Source of the DNA: RHKX01 sp046330285
Lineage (GTDB): Bacteria; Actinomycetota; Thermoleophilia; Solirubrobacterales; 70-9
DNA length: 64,000 nt
Direction of reading: 5' to 3'
NCBI GenBank assembly: GCA_046330285.1
Contig: JAXLSX010000002.1
Span: forward strand, 248,001-312,000
Shown here one piece after another: positions 33,293 to 41,168 of this stretch. The notes beneath the pieces were generated by a model. It saw only the letters and a program-made list of their open reading frames with translations, made no database searches and was not told where the DNA came from. Position 1 is the first letter of the stretch; every line of letters starts with the position of its first letter. Both the position numbers and the translations under genes were made by a program.

Positions 33293-33721
33293 ATGGACCG
33301 CGAAGGCCGCCTGAACCTGCTGATCGTGGTTCTGACGTTGTTCGCGGTCTTCGCCGTGCCGTACGTGGTCGTGAAGACGGACGTCATCGCCGCAGTCTTC
33401 AGCCACAACGAGGTCGACTGCGGGGACTTCGAGTTCGACCAGGAAGAGTGGCTCGACGTCGCCGACGAGGAGGGGAGAGGGGAGCAGGCAGAGGGCCTGG
33501 CGAAGTGCGATCCGATCGTCGGCCTGTCGCGCGACGAGGTCCGGGCACTACTCGGTGATCCCCGAGGAGTCAGGGGCGGAAGGTGGCGCTATTTCGCTGG
33601 CGTCGTCGAGGGAGACTTTGGATATCGCGGCCGGCCCAGCCTCAATGTTGCTTTCAATCACGGCCGGGTCATGAAGGTGGGTCTCAACCCGGACCCGACG
33701 GACGAACCGGTCCTCGACTGA
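33293..33721 (+). CDS. Small membrane-anchored protein with a BamE-like C-terminal motif
   Basis: 142 aa, with an AGGAGG box 5 bases before ATG 33293. One membrane segment (LLIVVLTLFAVFAVPYVVV, residues about 8-28) precedes an acidic region and a soluble domain. GLSRDEVRALLGDPRGVRGGRWRYFAG has the pattern of SmpA/BamE-fold proteins (GMTxxxVxxLLGxP...WxY), common in small exported proteins of many phyla. It has two Cys (near 44 and 70). No partner is evident; the gene stands between tRNA-Asn and an inverted-repeat pair. Confidence 0.72.
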   Translation: MDREGRLNLLIVVLTLFAVFAVPYVVVKTDVIAAVFSHNEVDCGDFEFDQEEWLDVADEEGRGEQAEGLAKCDPIVGLSRDEVRALLGDPRGVRGGRWRYFAGVVEGDFGYRGRPSLNVAFNHGRVMKVGLNPDPTDEPVLD

Positions 33722-33728
33722 CGCGAAC

Positions 33729-33763
33729 CTGCAGAAACCACTCCATGTAGCCGGTTTCTGCAG
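33729..33763. repeat. Inverted repeat 1 between convergent genes
   Basis: CTGCAGAAACC (33729-33739) and GGTTTCTGCAG (33753-33763) form a perfect 11-bp stem around a 13-base loop. It lies directly after the stop of the membrane protein gene. It shares the AGAAA/TTTCT core with the second repeat 16 bases further on. Confidence 0.7.
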
Positions 33764-33778
33764 TTTCGGCGACCGAGG

Positions 33779-33813
33779 CGTCAGAAAGTTGCGCTCCGGT
33801 GGAGTTTCTGACG
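33779..33813. repeat. Inverted repeat 2 between convergent genes
   Basis: CGTCAGAAA (33779-33787) and TTTCTGACG (33805-33813) form a perfect 9-bp stem with a 17-base loop. With repeat 1 it fills the gap between two converging genes. The pair may be a bidirectional terminator or a copy of a dispersed palindromic element. Confidence 0.65.
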
Positions 33814-33832
33814 TCTCGTGTGGCCGGCCCGC

Positions 33833-35002
33833 TCAGGCCAGCCCCTCGACCGCCGCCGCCGCCCGGTCGGCGCCGCCGCGCGCCCACTCGCTTGCGCCGA
33901 TCGCCTCGGCCTGCCGCCGATATCGCCCGTCCTCGAGCAGCGCCCGCGCCGCCCAGCGGATCGTCGCCGCGCCGCGCAGCCGTCCGGGCACCGTCAGCCC
34001 GGCGCCGGCCCAGGCGACGCGCTCGGCGTTCTCCGCCATGTCGCCGATCGACGGTGAGACGAGGAGCGGCCGGCCGAGCGCCAGCGCCCGGGCGAGCGTT
34101 CCGTGGCCGCCGTGGCAGGCGACGACGTCGGCGGCCGCCATCACCTGCGAGTAGGAGAGCCAGTCGTGAAGCAGGCCGTTCGACGGCACGTCGATCGGCG
34201 TCTCGGGCCGATGGCCGTTGGTCGTCGCCACGACGCGAACGGGCTCGTCGGCCAGCCCTTCGAAGGCGCGCCGGATCAGGTCGCAGTCCGGATCCTGGGC
34301 CGTGCTGTTGGCGACCAGCACCAGCGGTCCGTCGCCCTCCGGCAGCTCGACGTCCGGGTGCGGCAGCTCGAACTCGAGTGGCCCGGTGACGACCGTCTCC
34401 ACCGGCCACGCCCGCGGATACTCGAGCTGGGGGAACGTGCCGACGATCGCCAGCCGCTCGCTGATGCCGCCGTGGAAGCGCTGCTGCGGCGGCAGGCCGA
34501 TCCGCCGCCGCGTCTCGTTCAACTCCCGCTGCCCAATCCGCAGCCCCGTCTCGAGGACCGGCAGCGCCGCCCGCCAGACCCGCCGGCCGACGGCGGTTCG
34601 CGGTGGCGCCATTCCCATCCCGAAGAACGGCATCCCGGGATCGTGGACGGGGTAGAGGTGGGGGATCAGCGTCGCTCGCGGCACCCCCGCCAGCTCGGCG
34701 GCCAGCGACGGCGCCAGGGTCAGGATGTCGCTGACGAGGACGTCGGGCCGCACCTCCTCGAGCAGCGGCATCATCGCCAGCGCCGCCTCGCCCGCGCCCG
34801 CCTCCTCGCCCGGTGGCGGCGGTGGAAAGACCGTGTACTCCTGCGATGCGGCGAAGCGCAGCCCCGCCGCCTCGACCGGCTCGCGCCAGCGCTCCCACGT
34901 CTGGACCGTCACCTCGTGGCCGCGCCCAGCCAGCGCCCGCCCGAGCGCGATCGCCGGGAAGGCGTGCCCGGCGTCGCCGAAGGCGGCAACGATCGCCCTC
35001 AT
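33833..35002 (-). CDS. GT1-type (MGT/UGT-like) glycosyltransferase
   Basis: 389 aa from ATG 35002 (complement of 35000-35002); the frame is open further upstream but MRAIVAAFGDAGHAFPAIALGRAL is the family start. It is a GT-B fold enzyme of the macrolide/sterol glycosyltransferase group. The C-terminal donor site has HDWLSYSQVMAAADVVACHGGHGTLARALALGRPLLVSP, with the conserved His-Gly-Gly. VVTGPLEFELP and LVANSTAQDPDCDLIRRA precede it. It probably glycosylates a lipid or secondary metabolite using a UDP- or dTDP-sugar; no biosynthetic genes are nearby. Confidence 0.88.
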   Translation of the reverse strand: MRAIVAAFGDAGHAFPAIALGRALAGRGHEVTVQTWERWREPVEAAGLRFAASQEYTVFPPPPPGEEAGAGEAALAMMPLLEEVRPDVLVSDILTLAPSLAAELAGVPRATLIPHLYPVHDPGMPFFGMGMAPPRTAVGRRVWRAALPVLETGLRIGQRELNETRRRIGLPPQQRFHGGISERLAIVGTFPQLEYPRAWPVETVVTGPLEFELPHPDVELPEGDGPLVLVANSTAQDPDCDLIRRAFEGLADEPVRVVATTNGHRPETPIDVPSNGLLHDWLSYSQVMAAADVVACHGGHGTLARALALGRPLLVSPSIGDMAENAERVAWAGAGLTVPGRLRGAATIRWAARALLEDGRYRRQAEAIGASEWARGGADRAAAAVEGLA

Positions 35003-35079
35003 CGCCTCTGCAAGCCCTTTCCCGCGGCGGCAACGCCCCCTTGCCGCCGGGCGCCGATCGCGCCATCCTCGCCAGACCG

Positions 35080-35520
35080 ATGTTCCGGCGTCGCAACAGG
35101 AGACCGCGGAACGCATGCCTGCGACTGCGGGCGGCCGTCGAGTCGATGCCGCCGCACGCCCGCGAGGCGATGCTCCGCGGGATCGCCGACAACACGATCA
35201 TCGTCGGCGCCTACACCGACCCGATCAGCGGCGGCATCTGCCCGATGCTCGCCGCCCATCGCAACGGCGGCCGGATCAACCTCGCCAGTTTCGCCCGCAG
35301 CTGGGACCGCTACACCGATGCCGACCACCCGCGCCCGGCGACCGAGCGCGAGCTCCGCACCCTCGTCGCCCTGCTCGAGTCGAGCCTCGTCGACGAGCTC
35401 CCGCCGCCGGCACGAGGAACGCGCCCGGCGGCACCGTCGCGCCCTCGGATCCCCTTCCGGATCCGCCGAGTGCGCAAGCCACGCGACGCCGAGGCGCCGC
35501 AGCCGATCAGCGTCGCCTGA
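35080..35520 (+). CDS. Conserved actinobacterial hypothetical protein
   Basis: 146 aa from ATG 35080, divergent from the glycosyltransferase gene. A basic start (MFRRRNRRPRNACLRLR) is followed by VESMPPHAREAMLRGIADNTIIVGAYTDPISGGICPMLAAHRNGG and SFARSWDRYT, a block shared with many actinobacterial hypotheticals. The C-terminus is Pro/Arg-rich. There is no membrane segment. Function unknown. Confidence 0.72.
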   Translation: MFRRRNRRPRNACLRLRAAVESMPPHAREAMLRGIADNTIIVGAYTDPISGGICPMLAAHRNGGRINLASFARSWDRYTDADHPRPATERELRTLVALLESSLVDELPPPARGTRPAAPSRPRIPFRIRRVRKPRDAEAPQPISVA

Positions 35521-35537
35521 CGCGATCGCGCCGCCCC

Positions 35538-36272
35538 TCAGGTGGCGAACGCCGAGGGGTCGCCCGGCCGCGTGAAGACGATCTCGGGGATCAGGCAGTA
35601 GCGCGACGTCCGCAGGAGCAGCCGCACCGTCTCGGCGAGATCCTCCGGCTGGATCATCTCCTCCGGCTTGACCTGCCCCTGGACCCACTCGGTCATCGGC
35701 GTGTCGACGAACGCGGGGCAGAGCGCGGTGACCTGGATTCCCGCCTGGCCGACCTCCATCTGGGTCGCCTGGCTGAGCCCGATGACGCCGGCCTTCGTCG
35801 CCGAGTAGACGGCGAGCCAGCCCTGCCCGCCCTTGCCGGCGATCGAAGCCGTGTTGACGATCAGCGCCTTGCCGTGCTCGGCACCCGCCTCACGCAGCTT
35901 CGGCATCGCCTCGCGCATCGCGATCACGTACGAGCGCAGGTTGACGTCGAGCTGCATGTCCATCTTCTTCGTGTCGACCTCGTCGATCGCGCTGCCGATG
36001 CCGACGCCGGCGTTGTTGACGAGGACGTCAAGTCGCCCGCAGCGCTCGACGTGCGTTCCGATCAGCGCCTTCACCTCCTCCTCGGAGGCGACGTTCGCCG
36101 CGACCGGGTGGATGTCGAGGCCGTCCTCGATCAGCGAAGCGGCGGCCTGCTCCAGCTTGTCGGGGCGCCGCGCCGAGATCGTCACCGAGTACCCGTCCTC
36201 GGCCAGCGCCCGGCTGATCGCCAGGCCGATCCCGCTCGATCCCCCGGTCACAAGTGCTGCACGCTCGGCCAC
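35538..36272 (-). CDS. SDR-family oxidoreductase (FabG-like)
   Basis: 244 aa from GTG 36272, which has a GGAGGAG box 5 bases upstream. A classical SDR: LVTGGSSGIGLAISRALAEDGY (cofactor loop), NNAGVGIGSA, IVNTASIAGKGGQGW (Ser) and AVYSATKAGVIGLSQAT (Tyr, Lys). The C-terminus LCPAFVDTPMTEW and PEDLAETVRLLL is that of 3-oxoacyl-ACP reductase-like enzymes. Substrate unknown. It is convergent with the hypothetical gene and divergent from the thioredoxin-fold lipoprotein gene. Confidence 0.9.
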   Translation of the reverse strand: MAERAALVTGGSSGIGLAISRALAEDGYSVTISARRPDKLEQAAASLIEDGLDIHPVAANVASEEEVKALIGTHVERCGRLDVLVNNAGVGIGSAIDEVDTKKMDMQLDVNLRSYVIAMREAMPKLREAGAEHGKALIVNTASIAGKGGQGWLAVYSATKAGVIGLSQATQMEVGQAGIQVTALCPAFVDTPMTEWVQGQVKPEEMIQPEDLAETVRLLLRTSRYCLIPEIVFTRPGDPSAFAT

Positions 36273-36336
36273 GCCGTCTCCTCCTCGTTCGCTGACGCCG
36301 GGGAGCCTAACCGTCAAGTAAATGAACCGGCTTCTC

Positions 36337-36342
36337 TAGGAT
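36337..36342 (+). promoter_or_regulatory. -10 element TAGGAT of the thioredoxin-fold lipoprotein gene
   Basis: TAGGAT followed by 8 bases (TCGCCGCC) and GTG 36351, with no ribosome binding site. Confidence 0.45.
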
Positions 36343-36350
36343 TCGCCGCC

Positions 36351-37355
36351 GTGAAAGCAGCACTGAAGCCCCGTACCCGCACCCTTCTCCTGATCCCGTT
36401 CGCCGCCGCCCTGATCGCCGGCTGCGGGAGCTCCAGCTCCGACTCCTCGACGACGGCAGCCCCGAGCGCCGACGAGTTCCCGGCGCCGGGCGGCAAGACG
36501 CTCGAGCAGCTCGCCTCCGAGGGAACCCAGGGCGACCTCGTCGTCGCCCCGACCCAGCAGGTCTTCAACGAGGGCAAGAACCGCTACGGCTTCGGCGTCT
36601 TCACCGTCGATCACGACAACGTCTCCGACGCCGACGTCGCGATCTACGCGGCGAAGCCGAACGGCAAGGCCGAGGGTCCCTACCCGGCCACCATCCACTC
36701 GCTCGAGACGCCGCCCGCCTTCGCGGCGAAGACGACCACCCAGGACCCCGACGCGGCCAAGTACGTCTACACGACCGAGGTCGACCTGCCGAGCAAGGGG
36801 GAGTGGCAGATCCTCGCGATGTTCCGCGAGGAGGACGGCTCCTACAACTACGTACGCGTGCCGAGCGCGGTCGTCGGCAAGTTCCCCGAGGTCCCGCAGC
36901 CGGGCGATCAGGCACCGATCATGCACACGCCCACGGCCGACGACGTCGGCGGCGACCTGACGAAGATCGACACCCGCCAGCCGCCCAGCTCGATGCACGA
37001 CGTCGACTACGCCGACGCCCTCGGCAAGAAGCCGATCGTCCTCCTCTTCGCCACCCCGGCGCTCTGCACCAGCCGCGTCTGCGGTCCCGTCGTCGACATC
37101 GCCGAAGAGGTCAAGAACGAGCGGCCCGACGACGCCGACTACATCCACATGGAGATCTACAACGACAACGACCCGAACAAGGGCCCCCGCCCGCAGGTCC
37201 GCGACTTCAACCTGCCTTCGGAGCCGTGGCTGTTCGTGATTGACGCCGACGGCAAGGTCTCCACCGTGATCGAGGGCGCATTCAGCAAGACCGAGCTCGA
37301 GGACGCGATCGACAAGGCCGACAAGGCCTCCGGGATCGACCCCTCCTCGTCCTGA
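36351..37355 (+). CDS. Thioredoxin-fold lipoprotein
   Basis: 334 aa from GTG 36351. The signal peptide ends in a lipobox (AALIAGC, Cys near residue 24), followed by a Ser/Thr-rich linker. Residues about 60-180 form an extracytoplasmic beta-rich domain (GFGVFTVDHDN..., EVDLPSKGEWQILAMFRE). The C-terminal domain is thioredoxin-like (KKPIVLLFATPALCTSRVCGPVVDIAEEV). It carries a CxxxxC pair instead of the usual CxxC, as in some SCO1/peroxiredoxin relatives. FVIDADGKVSTVIEGAFS closes the fold. Probably acts in thiol or metal handling outside the membrane. Confidence 0.82.
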   Translation: MKAALKPRTRTLLLIPFAAALIAGCGSSSSDSSTTAAPSADEFPAPGGKTLEQLASEGTQGDLVVAPTQQVFNEGKNRYGFGVFTVDHDNVSDADVAIYAAKPNGKAEGPYPATIHSLETPPAFAAKTTTQDPDAAKYVYTTEVDLPSKGEWQILAMFREEDGSYNYVRVPSAVVGKFPEVPQPGDQAPIMHTPTADDVGGDLTKIDTRQPPSSMHDVDYADALGKKPIVLLFATPALCTSRVCGPVVDIAEEVKNERPDDADYIHMEIYNDNDPNKGPRPQVRDFNLPSEPWLFVIDADGKVSTVIEGAFSKTELEDAIDKADKASGIDPSSS

Positions 37356-37358
37356 CCC

Positions 37359-37700
37359 TCAGCGACGCGGCGTCCGCCGCCCGCGCTTGCCCGCGGGCCG
37401 CTTCCCCCGGCTCTCCAGCTTCATCCGCCCCGACTCGCGGGCGTTGACCGCCTTCACCCGGTTCAGCCCGGGCTCGAGGATCCGCTTCGCGCAGGACCGG
37501 TGCCAGTGGCGATGCTCGGTACCCCCGAGCCGCATCACCGTCTGCGCGATCACGTGGTCCTCGCCGATCTCCACGTCCCCGTAACAGCCGGGGCAGGTGT
37601 ACTGCTTCTGGGAGATCCCCCGGATCAGCCAGACCTCGTCACCCTCGTGGGAGATCCCGAGGAGGCTCTGCCGCGAGTTCGGGAGGCCGTCGTTGCTCAT
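37359..37700 (-). CDS. Zinc-ribbon-like conserved actinobacterial protein
   Basis: 113 aa, overlapping the end of the upstream GGDEF gene by 62 bases in another frame. IRGISQKQYTCPGCYGDVEIGEDHVIAQ and HRHWHRSCAKRI supply CxxC, His and Cys ligands for one zinc. The tail is strongly basic (GKRPAGKRGRRTPRR). Similar small proteins, sometimes mis-named ATP/GTP-binding, are widespread in actinobacteria and have no known function; nucleic acid binding would fit the charge. The stop codon is 3 bases from the convergent lipoprotein gene stop. Confidence 0.8.
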   Translation of the reverse strand: MSNDGLPNSRQSLLGISHEGDEVWLIRGISQKQYTCPGCYGDVEIGEDHVIAQTVMRLGGTEHRHWHRSCAKRILEPGLNRVKAVNARESGRMKLESRGKRPAGKRGRRTPRR

Positions 37701-39714
37701 CGGGCAATTGTGCCGTGCCCTCGCCGTTGACGACCCGGCAGAACGCGTCGACGACCGACGGGTCGAACTGGCCGCCCGCGTTCCGCCGCAGCTCGGCCAG
37801 CGCCACGGCCTGGGGAACCGCCGGCTGGTACGGCCGGTTGCTCGTCATCGCATCGAAGGCGTCGCAGACGAAGATGATCCGCGAGCCGAGCGGGATCGTG
37901 TCGCCGGCGAGACCGTCCGGGTAGCCGCCGCCATCCCAGCGCTCGTGCGAGGAGCGGACGAGCAACGCGACCGGCCGCATCGCCTGCGAGGAGCCGATGA
38001 TCCGCTCGCCCACGACCGTGTGGCTTCGCATCAGCTCCATCTCGGCGTCGTCGAGCGGGCCCGGCTTGTGCAGGATCTCGTCGGGGATCGCGACCTTGCC
38101 GACGTCGTGAAGCTCGGCCGCACGCCGGACGACGTCGATCCCCTCCGCATCGACACCCAGCTCCATCGCGGTCAGCGCCGCCGCCTCGGCGACGCCCTGG
38201 ACGTGGATCTCGAGCGCGGGCTCCCGCTCCCGCAGGACCCGGAGCAACGCGCCCGCCGTCTGCCGGTCGGGCCGGCTCGAGCCGCCCTTGTCCGCGTACA
38301 TCCGCGCATCCGCCTTGCGCAACGCGTCCTCGGGCTCGACGGCCTCGTCGGGCAGCTCGACGGTCCCGCCGGAGGCGGAGATCGAGAACGCCTCGCCGTT
38401 CTCCGTCAGCGCCTGGTGGGCGAGGTGGAGAATGGCCGCTCGCGGCCGCTTCGCCGGGTCGCAGAGCACGCAGAACTCGTCGCCGCCCAGCCGGTAGGCC
38501 CGGCCCGAGCCCTCGACGGCCCGCTCGAGGTTGCGGCCGAGCCGGCGCAGGAGCGCGTCGCCGGCGCCGTGGCCGAAGGCGTCGTTGTAGTCCTTGAAGC
38601 CGTTGAGGTCGAACAGCGCCAGCAGCCGCTCCTCCGGCTCGGGGGAGGAGAGGAGCCGGCCGAGGTCGTCGAACAGCTTCCGGCGGTTGCTGAGCCCGGT
38701 CAGCGCGTCGGTCACAGCCTCGTCGGTGGCGGTGCTGAGCAGCTCGTCGTACTCGCGCGAGGAGACGATCAGCCGCAGCACCAGCGCCAGCACGGCCGCG
38801 GAGGCGGCGAAGACGGCGATGTGCGCGACGTCGGTCAGCCCGGCGGCGCAGAGGATGCCGACGGCGACGACGCCGCTGATCAGCGCCAGGCCCTTCGGCG
38901 AGCGGTAGTCCCGGATCGGCCCGGTCTCGAGGTCGAAGCCGCGGACGGCACCGGCGGCGATCAGCACCGCGCCCAGCGGCCAGAGGGCGTCGAGAACGCC
39001 GGCGCGATAGGAGCCCTCCGCGAGCCGGATCGCGAACGCCGCGTCGGTGGCGGTCCAGACGAGCAGTCCGACGGCGACGAGCTGCATCGCCCGCGACCCG
39101 CGTGCGCCGCGAGTCAGCAGCGAGCCGGCGAGGAAGCCGAACATCAGCAGGTCGACGAACGGGTAGACGGTGTTGGTGATCTGGTCAACGGTGCTCTCGG
39201 GCCCGTACTGGAGGATCGACGGGGCGGAGAGGGCCAGCGCCAGCGCCGTGATCGCAAGCCCGGCGGCGAGGGCGTCGAACCAGCCGGCGATCGGAAACGG
39301 TCCCGGCCGCGATCGCGTCAACAGGGCCACACCCGCGAACAGGCAGGGGAGGGCGGCGAGGAAGAAGACGTCGACCCAAGTCAGCCGACCGAGCGCCTCG
39401 TCGTAACCGCCGGAGGTGTATGAGAGGAAGTTGGCCACAGCCCAGGCGAGCAGGCCCGAGCCGAGCATCGCCCAGGCGGCGCGGGCGCGCTCGGCGGCGA
39501 CCGCTTCGGCGAGGCAGGCGAAAGCGGCGCTGGCGATCGCGAGGTCGTAAATCCAGGCGTTGAAGAGGTGCCCGGTATGGCCGGGCCGGCCGGCCAGCGA
39601 CCAGACCGTCCAAGCGGCCGTGAAAGCGATCGCCGCCCAGAGCAACGGGCGGGCGACCTTTCCCACGACGGCACGGGATTCGACGAGACCCTCCACCGGC
39701 CCACTTATCGGCAC
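37639..39714 (-). CDS. Membrane GGDEF/HD-GYP cyclic-di-GMP signalling protein
   Basis: 691 aa from GTG 39714. Eight or nine membrane segments span residues about 20-318. The diguanylate cyclase domain has its active-site loop at 410-414 (YRLGGDEFCVLCD), intact; no RxxD inhibitory site was seen. The HD-GYP phosphodiesterase domain follows: H504, H536-D537 (ELHDVGK), H565, and SHERWDGGGYPDGL, where Ser589 replaces the first His of the usual HHE pair and so one metal ligand. It probably makes and breaks cyclic-di-GMP in response to a membrane signal. The cupin gene upstream lies on the same strand 37 bases away. Confidence 0.9.
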   Translation of the reverse strand: MPISGPVEGLVESRAVVGKVARPLLWAAIAFTAAWTVWSLAGRPGHTGHLFNAWIYDLAIASAAFACLAEAVAAERARAAWAMLGSGLLAWAVANFLSYTSGGYDEALGRLTWVDVFFLAALPCLFAGVALLTRSRPGPFPIAGWFDALAAGLAITALALALSAPSILQYGPESTVDQITNTVYPFVDLLMFGFLAGSLLTRGARGSRAMQLVAVGLLVWTATDAAFAIRLAEGSYRAGVLDALWPLGAVLIAAGAVRGFDLETGPIRDYRSPKGLALISGVVAVGILCAAGLTDVAHIAVFAASAAVLALVLRLIVSSREYDELLSTATDEAVTDALTGLSNRRKLFDDLGRLLSSPEPEERLLALFDLNGFKDYNDAFGHGAGDALLRRLGRNLERAVEGSGRAYRLGGDEFCVLCDPAKRPRAAILHLAHQALTENGEAFSISASGGTVELPDEAVEPEDALRKADARMYADKGGSSRPDRQTAGALLRVLREREPALEIHVQGVAEAAALTAMELGVDAEGIDVVRRAAELHDVGKVAIPDEILHKPGPLDDAEMELMRSHTVVGERIIGSSQAMRPVALLVRSSHERWDGGGYPDGLAGDTIPLGSRIIFVCDAFDAMTSNRPYQPAVPQAVALAELRRNAGGQFDPSVVDAFCRVVNGEGTAQLPDEQRRPPELAAEPPRDLPRG

Positions 39715-39751
39715 CGGCCCTCGGATTCTTTACGCAGTCAGGCTCCCAGCT

Positions 39752-40234
39752 TCAGGAATCTTGAAGCCGAGGCTCGCCGTCGAAATAGTCGACCTTGCTC
39801 GAACGCCGGACCATAACGTCGTCCTCCTTGATCCCGGTCCAGATGCCGATCTTGCCGCTATCGGGATAGGAGGTCGCCCCGGGCGTCTGGATGTTGGAGA
39901 ACATCAGGACCCGGATCGGCTCGGTCCCGTCGTTCCGCACCTCGTGGGCGCCCTTCGGGCCGGCCGGGAAGCAGGTCAGATCCCACGGGCCCAGCCGCTC
40001 CTCGCCCTCAGGGTGACGAACCGTCGCCTCGCCCTCGAGGACCAGCAGCCATTCCTCCTCGCTGTATTCGAAGTGGTACGGGCAGAGGCTCTGCCCGCCG
40101 GCGATCTCGTACACGCTGAGCCCGAGCTTCTCGGCGCCGAGCTCGGGCCCGGGGCGGACCATGCCGGCGCGAAATCCCTCCGGGTCGTTGGCGTCCCACT
40201 GGAACTCGGGGTTGCCGATGTTGACCTTCTTCAC
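39752..40234 (-). CDS. Cupin-domain protein
   Basis: 160 aa from GTG 40234 with an AGGAGGG box upstream. A single cupin: YHFEYSEEEWLLVLEGEATVRHPEGEERLGPWDLTCFPAGPKGAHEVRNDGTEPIRVL. Metal ligands H, E and H are in place, although the first HxH is H-F-E. These proteins often bind a divalent metal or a sugar-like ligand. It lies between DUF202 and the cyclic-di-GMP gene on the same strand, perhaps as a sensor or auxiliary enzyme. Substrate unknown. Confidence 0.85.
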   Translation of the reverse strand: MKKVNIGNPEFQWDANDPEGFRAGMVRPGPELGAEKLGLSVYEIAGGQSLCPYHFEYSEEEWLLVLEGEATVRHPEGEERLGPWDLTCFPAGPKGAHEVRNDGTEPIRVLMFSNIQTPGATSYPDSGKIGIWTGIKEDDVMVRRSSKVDYFDGEPRLQDS

Positions 40235-40246
40235 GTCTCGTCCCTC

Positions 40247-40600
40247 CTAGCCGATGATGATCAGCCCGACGGTGCCGAGGCTGAGTGCGATTCCCGCCAG
40301 CGCCAGCCAGCGCATGACCGACGGCCGCGTCCGGCTGAGCTGCCCGCTGCGAGCCGCCAGCTCGACGTCGCGGCCGCGGGCCGAGCCGTAGATGATCAGC
40401 GCGACGCCGTAGGCGGCGTAGGCGACCCCCATGAACGTGTAGGGCCAGACCGTCGTCGTCGACGCAAGCTCGGGCACGACCCGCCCGACCGCGATCGCGA
40501 CGGCCAGGGATGCCAAACCCGTCCGCCACCACGCGAGCAGCGTCCGCTCGCCGGCGAGCGTGGTCCGCTCGGTGACGTCCGGTGCGATCTCCTCCGCCAT
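40247..40600 (-). CDS. DUF202 small membrane protein
   Basis: 117 aa from ATG 40600. The signature TLAGERTLLAWWRTGLASLAVAIAVGR opens the DUF202 domain. Three membrane segments follow, the last ending at the C-terminus (LALAGIALSLGTVGLIIIG). The family is also found in the yeast Vtc complex, but bacterial members have no set function. TAGAGT stands 7 bases before the start, and the cupin gene begins 12 bases after the stop. Confidence 0.85.
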   Translation of the reverse strand: MAEEIAPDVTERTTLAGERTLLAWWRTGLASLAVAIAVGRVVPELASTTTVWPYTFMGVAYAAYGVALIIYGSARGRDVELAARSGQLSRTRPSVMRWLALAGIALSLGTVGLIIIG

Positions 40601-40607
40601 CGGCTCG

Positions 40608-40613
40608 ACTCTA
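40608..40613 (-). promoter_or_regulatory. -10 element TAGAGT of the DUF202 gene
   Basis: TAGAGT on the minus strand, 7 bases (CGAGCCG) before ATG 40600. It probably also drives the cupin and cyclic-di-GMP genes. Confidence 0.45.
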
Positions 40614-40703
40614 GCCCGGCCGCCGCACGGACCGACCATTCGTCCGCCGCCGCCGTCCCGAATATCGTGCCGCGAAACCTATGCCGATCCGGAGGAGACC
40701 GAG

Positions 40704-41162
40704 ATGCTGAGTGAGCGTGGAGAGAAGCTGTTGATCGCCGGTTCGGTGCTGGCGCTGATCGTTGCGATCGTCGCCGTGGTCCTCGCCGTGACGGCCAAGA
40801 ACGACGACAACGCGAGCACCTCCGAGATCAAGGCCGCCGTCGCCACCGAGGTGGCCAACCTCCAGGGTCAGGTGAAGTCGACGCAGGAGTCGGCCAGCGC
40901 CGCCGAACGCCGCCAGCAGCGCAACGCCAACCGCAAGGCGCGGAACGCCAACCGGAAGATCAACGCCACCGGCGCCGCCGCCAAGCAGGCGAGCAAGCAG
41001 CTCCAGAAGAAGCAGTCCGAGCAGGACAGCCAGATCAAGAGCCTGACCAAGAAGACCGACGATCAGGCGCGCGAGATCTCGAACCTGAAGGCCGAGCAGC
41101 AGACGCTGACCAACCAGGTCACCAAGCTCCAGGCGAAACTGAAGACGAAGCGCAACAAGTAG
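40704..41162 (+). CDS. Membrane-anchored coiled-coil protein
   Basis: 152 aa from ATG 40704, with GGAGGAG seven bases upstream. One membrane segment (LLIAGSVLALIVAIVAVVLAVTA, residues about 8-30) is followed only by Lys/Gln/Ala-rich helix. Tandem short repeats of the form NANRKxx (RNANRKARNANRKINA) occur near residue 75, then heptads such as QIKSLTKKTDDQAREISNLKAEQQTLTNQVTKLQ. It resembles small coiled-coil proteins common in Thermoleophilia but has no catalytic domain. A structural or tethering role is inferred. Confidence 0.75.
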   Translation: MLSERGEKLLIAGSVLALIVAIVAVVLAVTAKNDDNASTSEIKAAVATEVANLQGQVKSTQESASAAERRQQRNANRKARNANRKINATGAAAKQASKQLQKKQSEQDSQIKSLTKKTDDQAREISNLKAEQQTLTNQVTKLQAKLKTKRNK

Positions 41163-41168
41163 CGCGGG

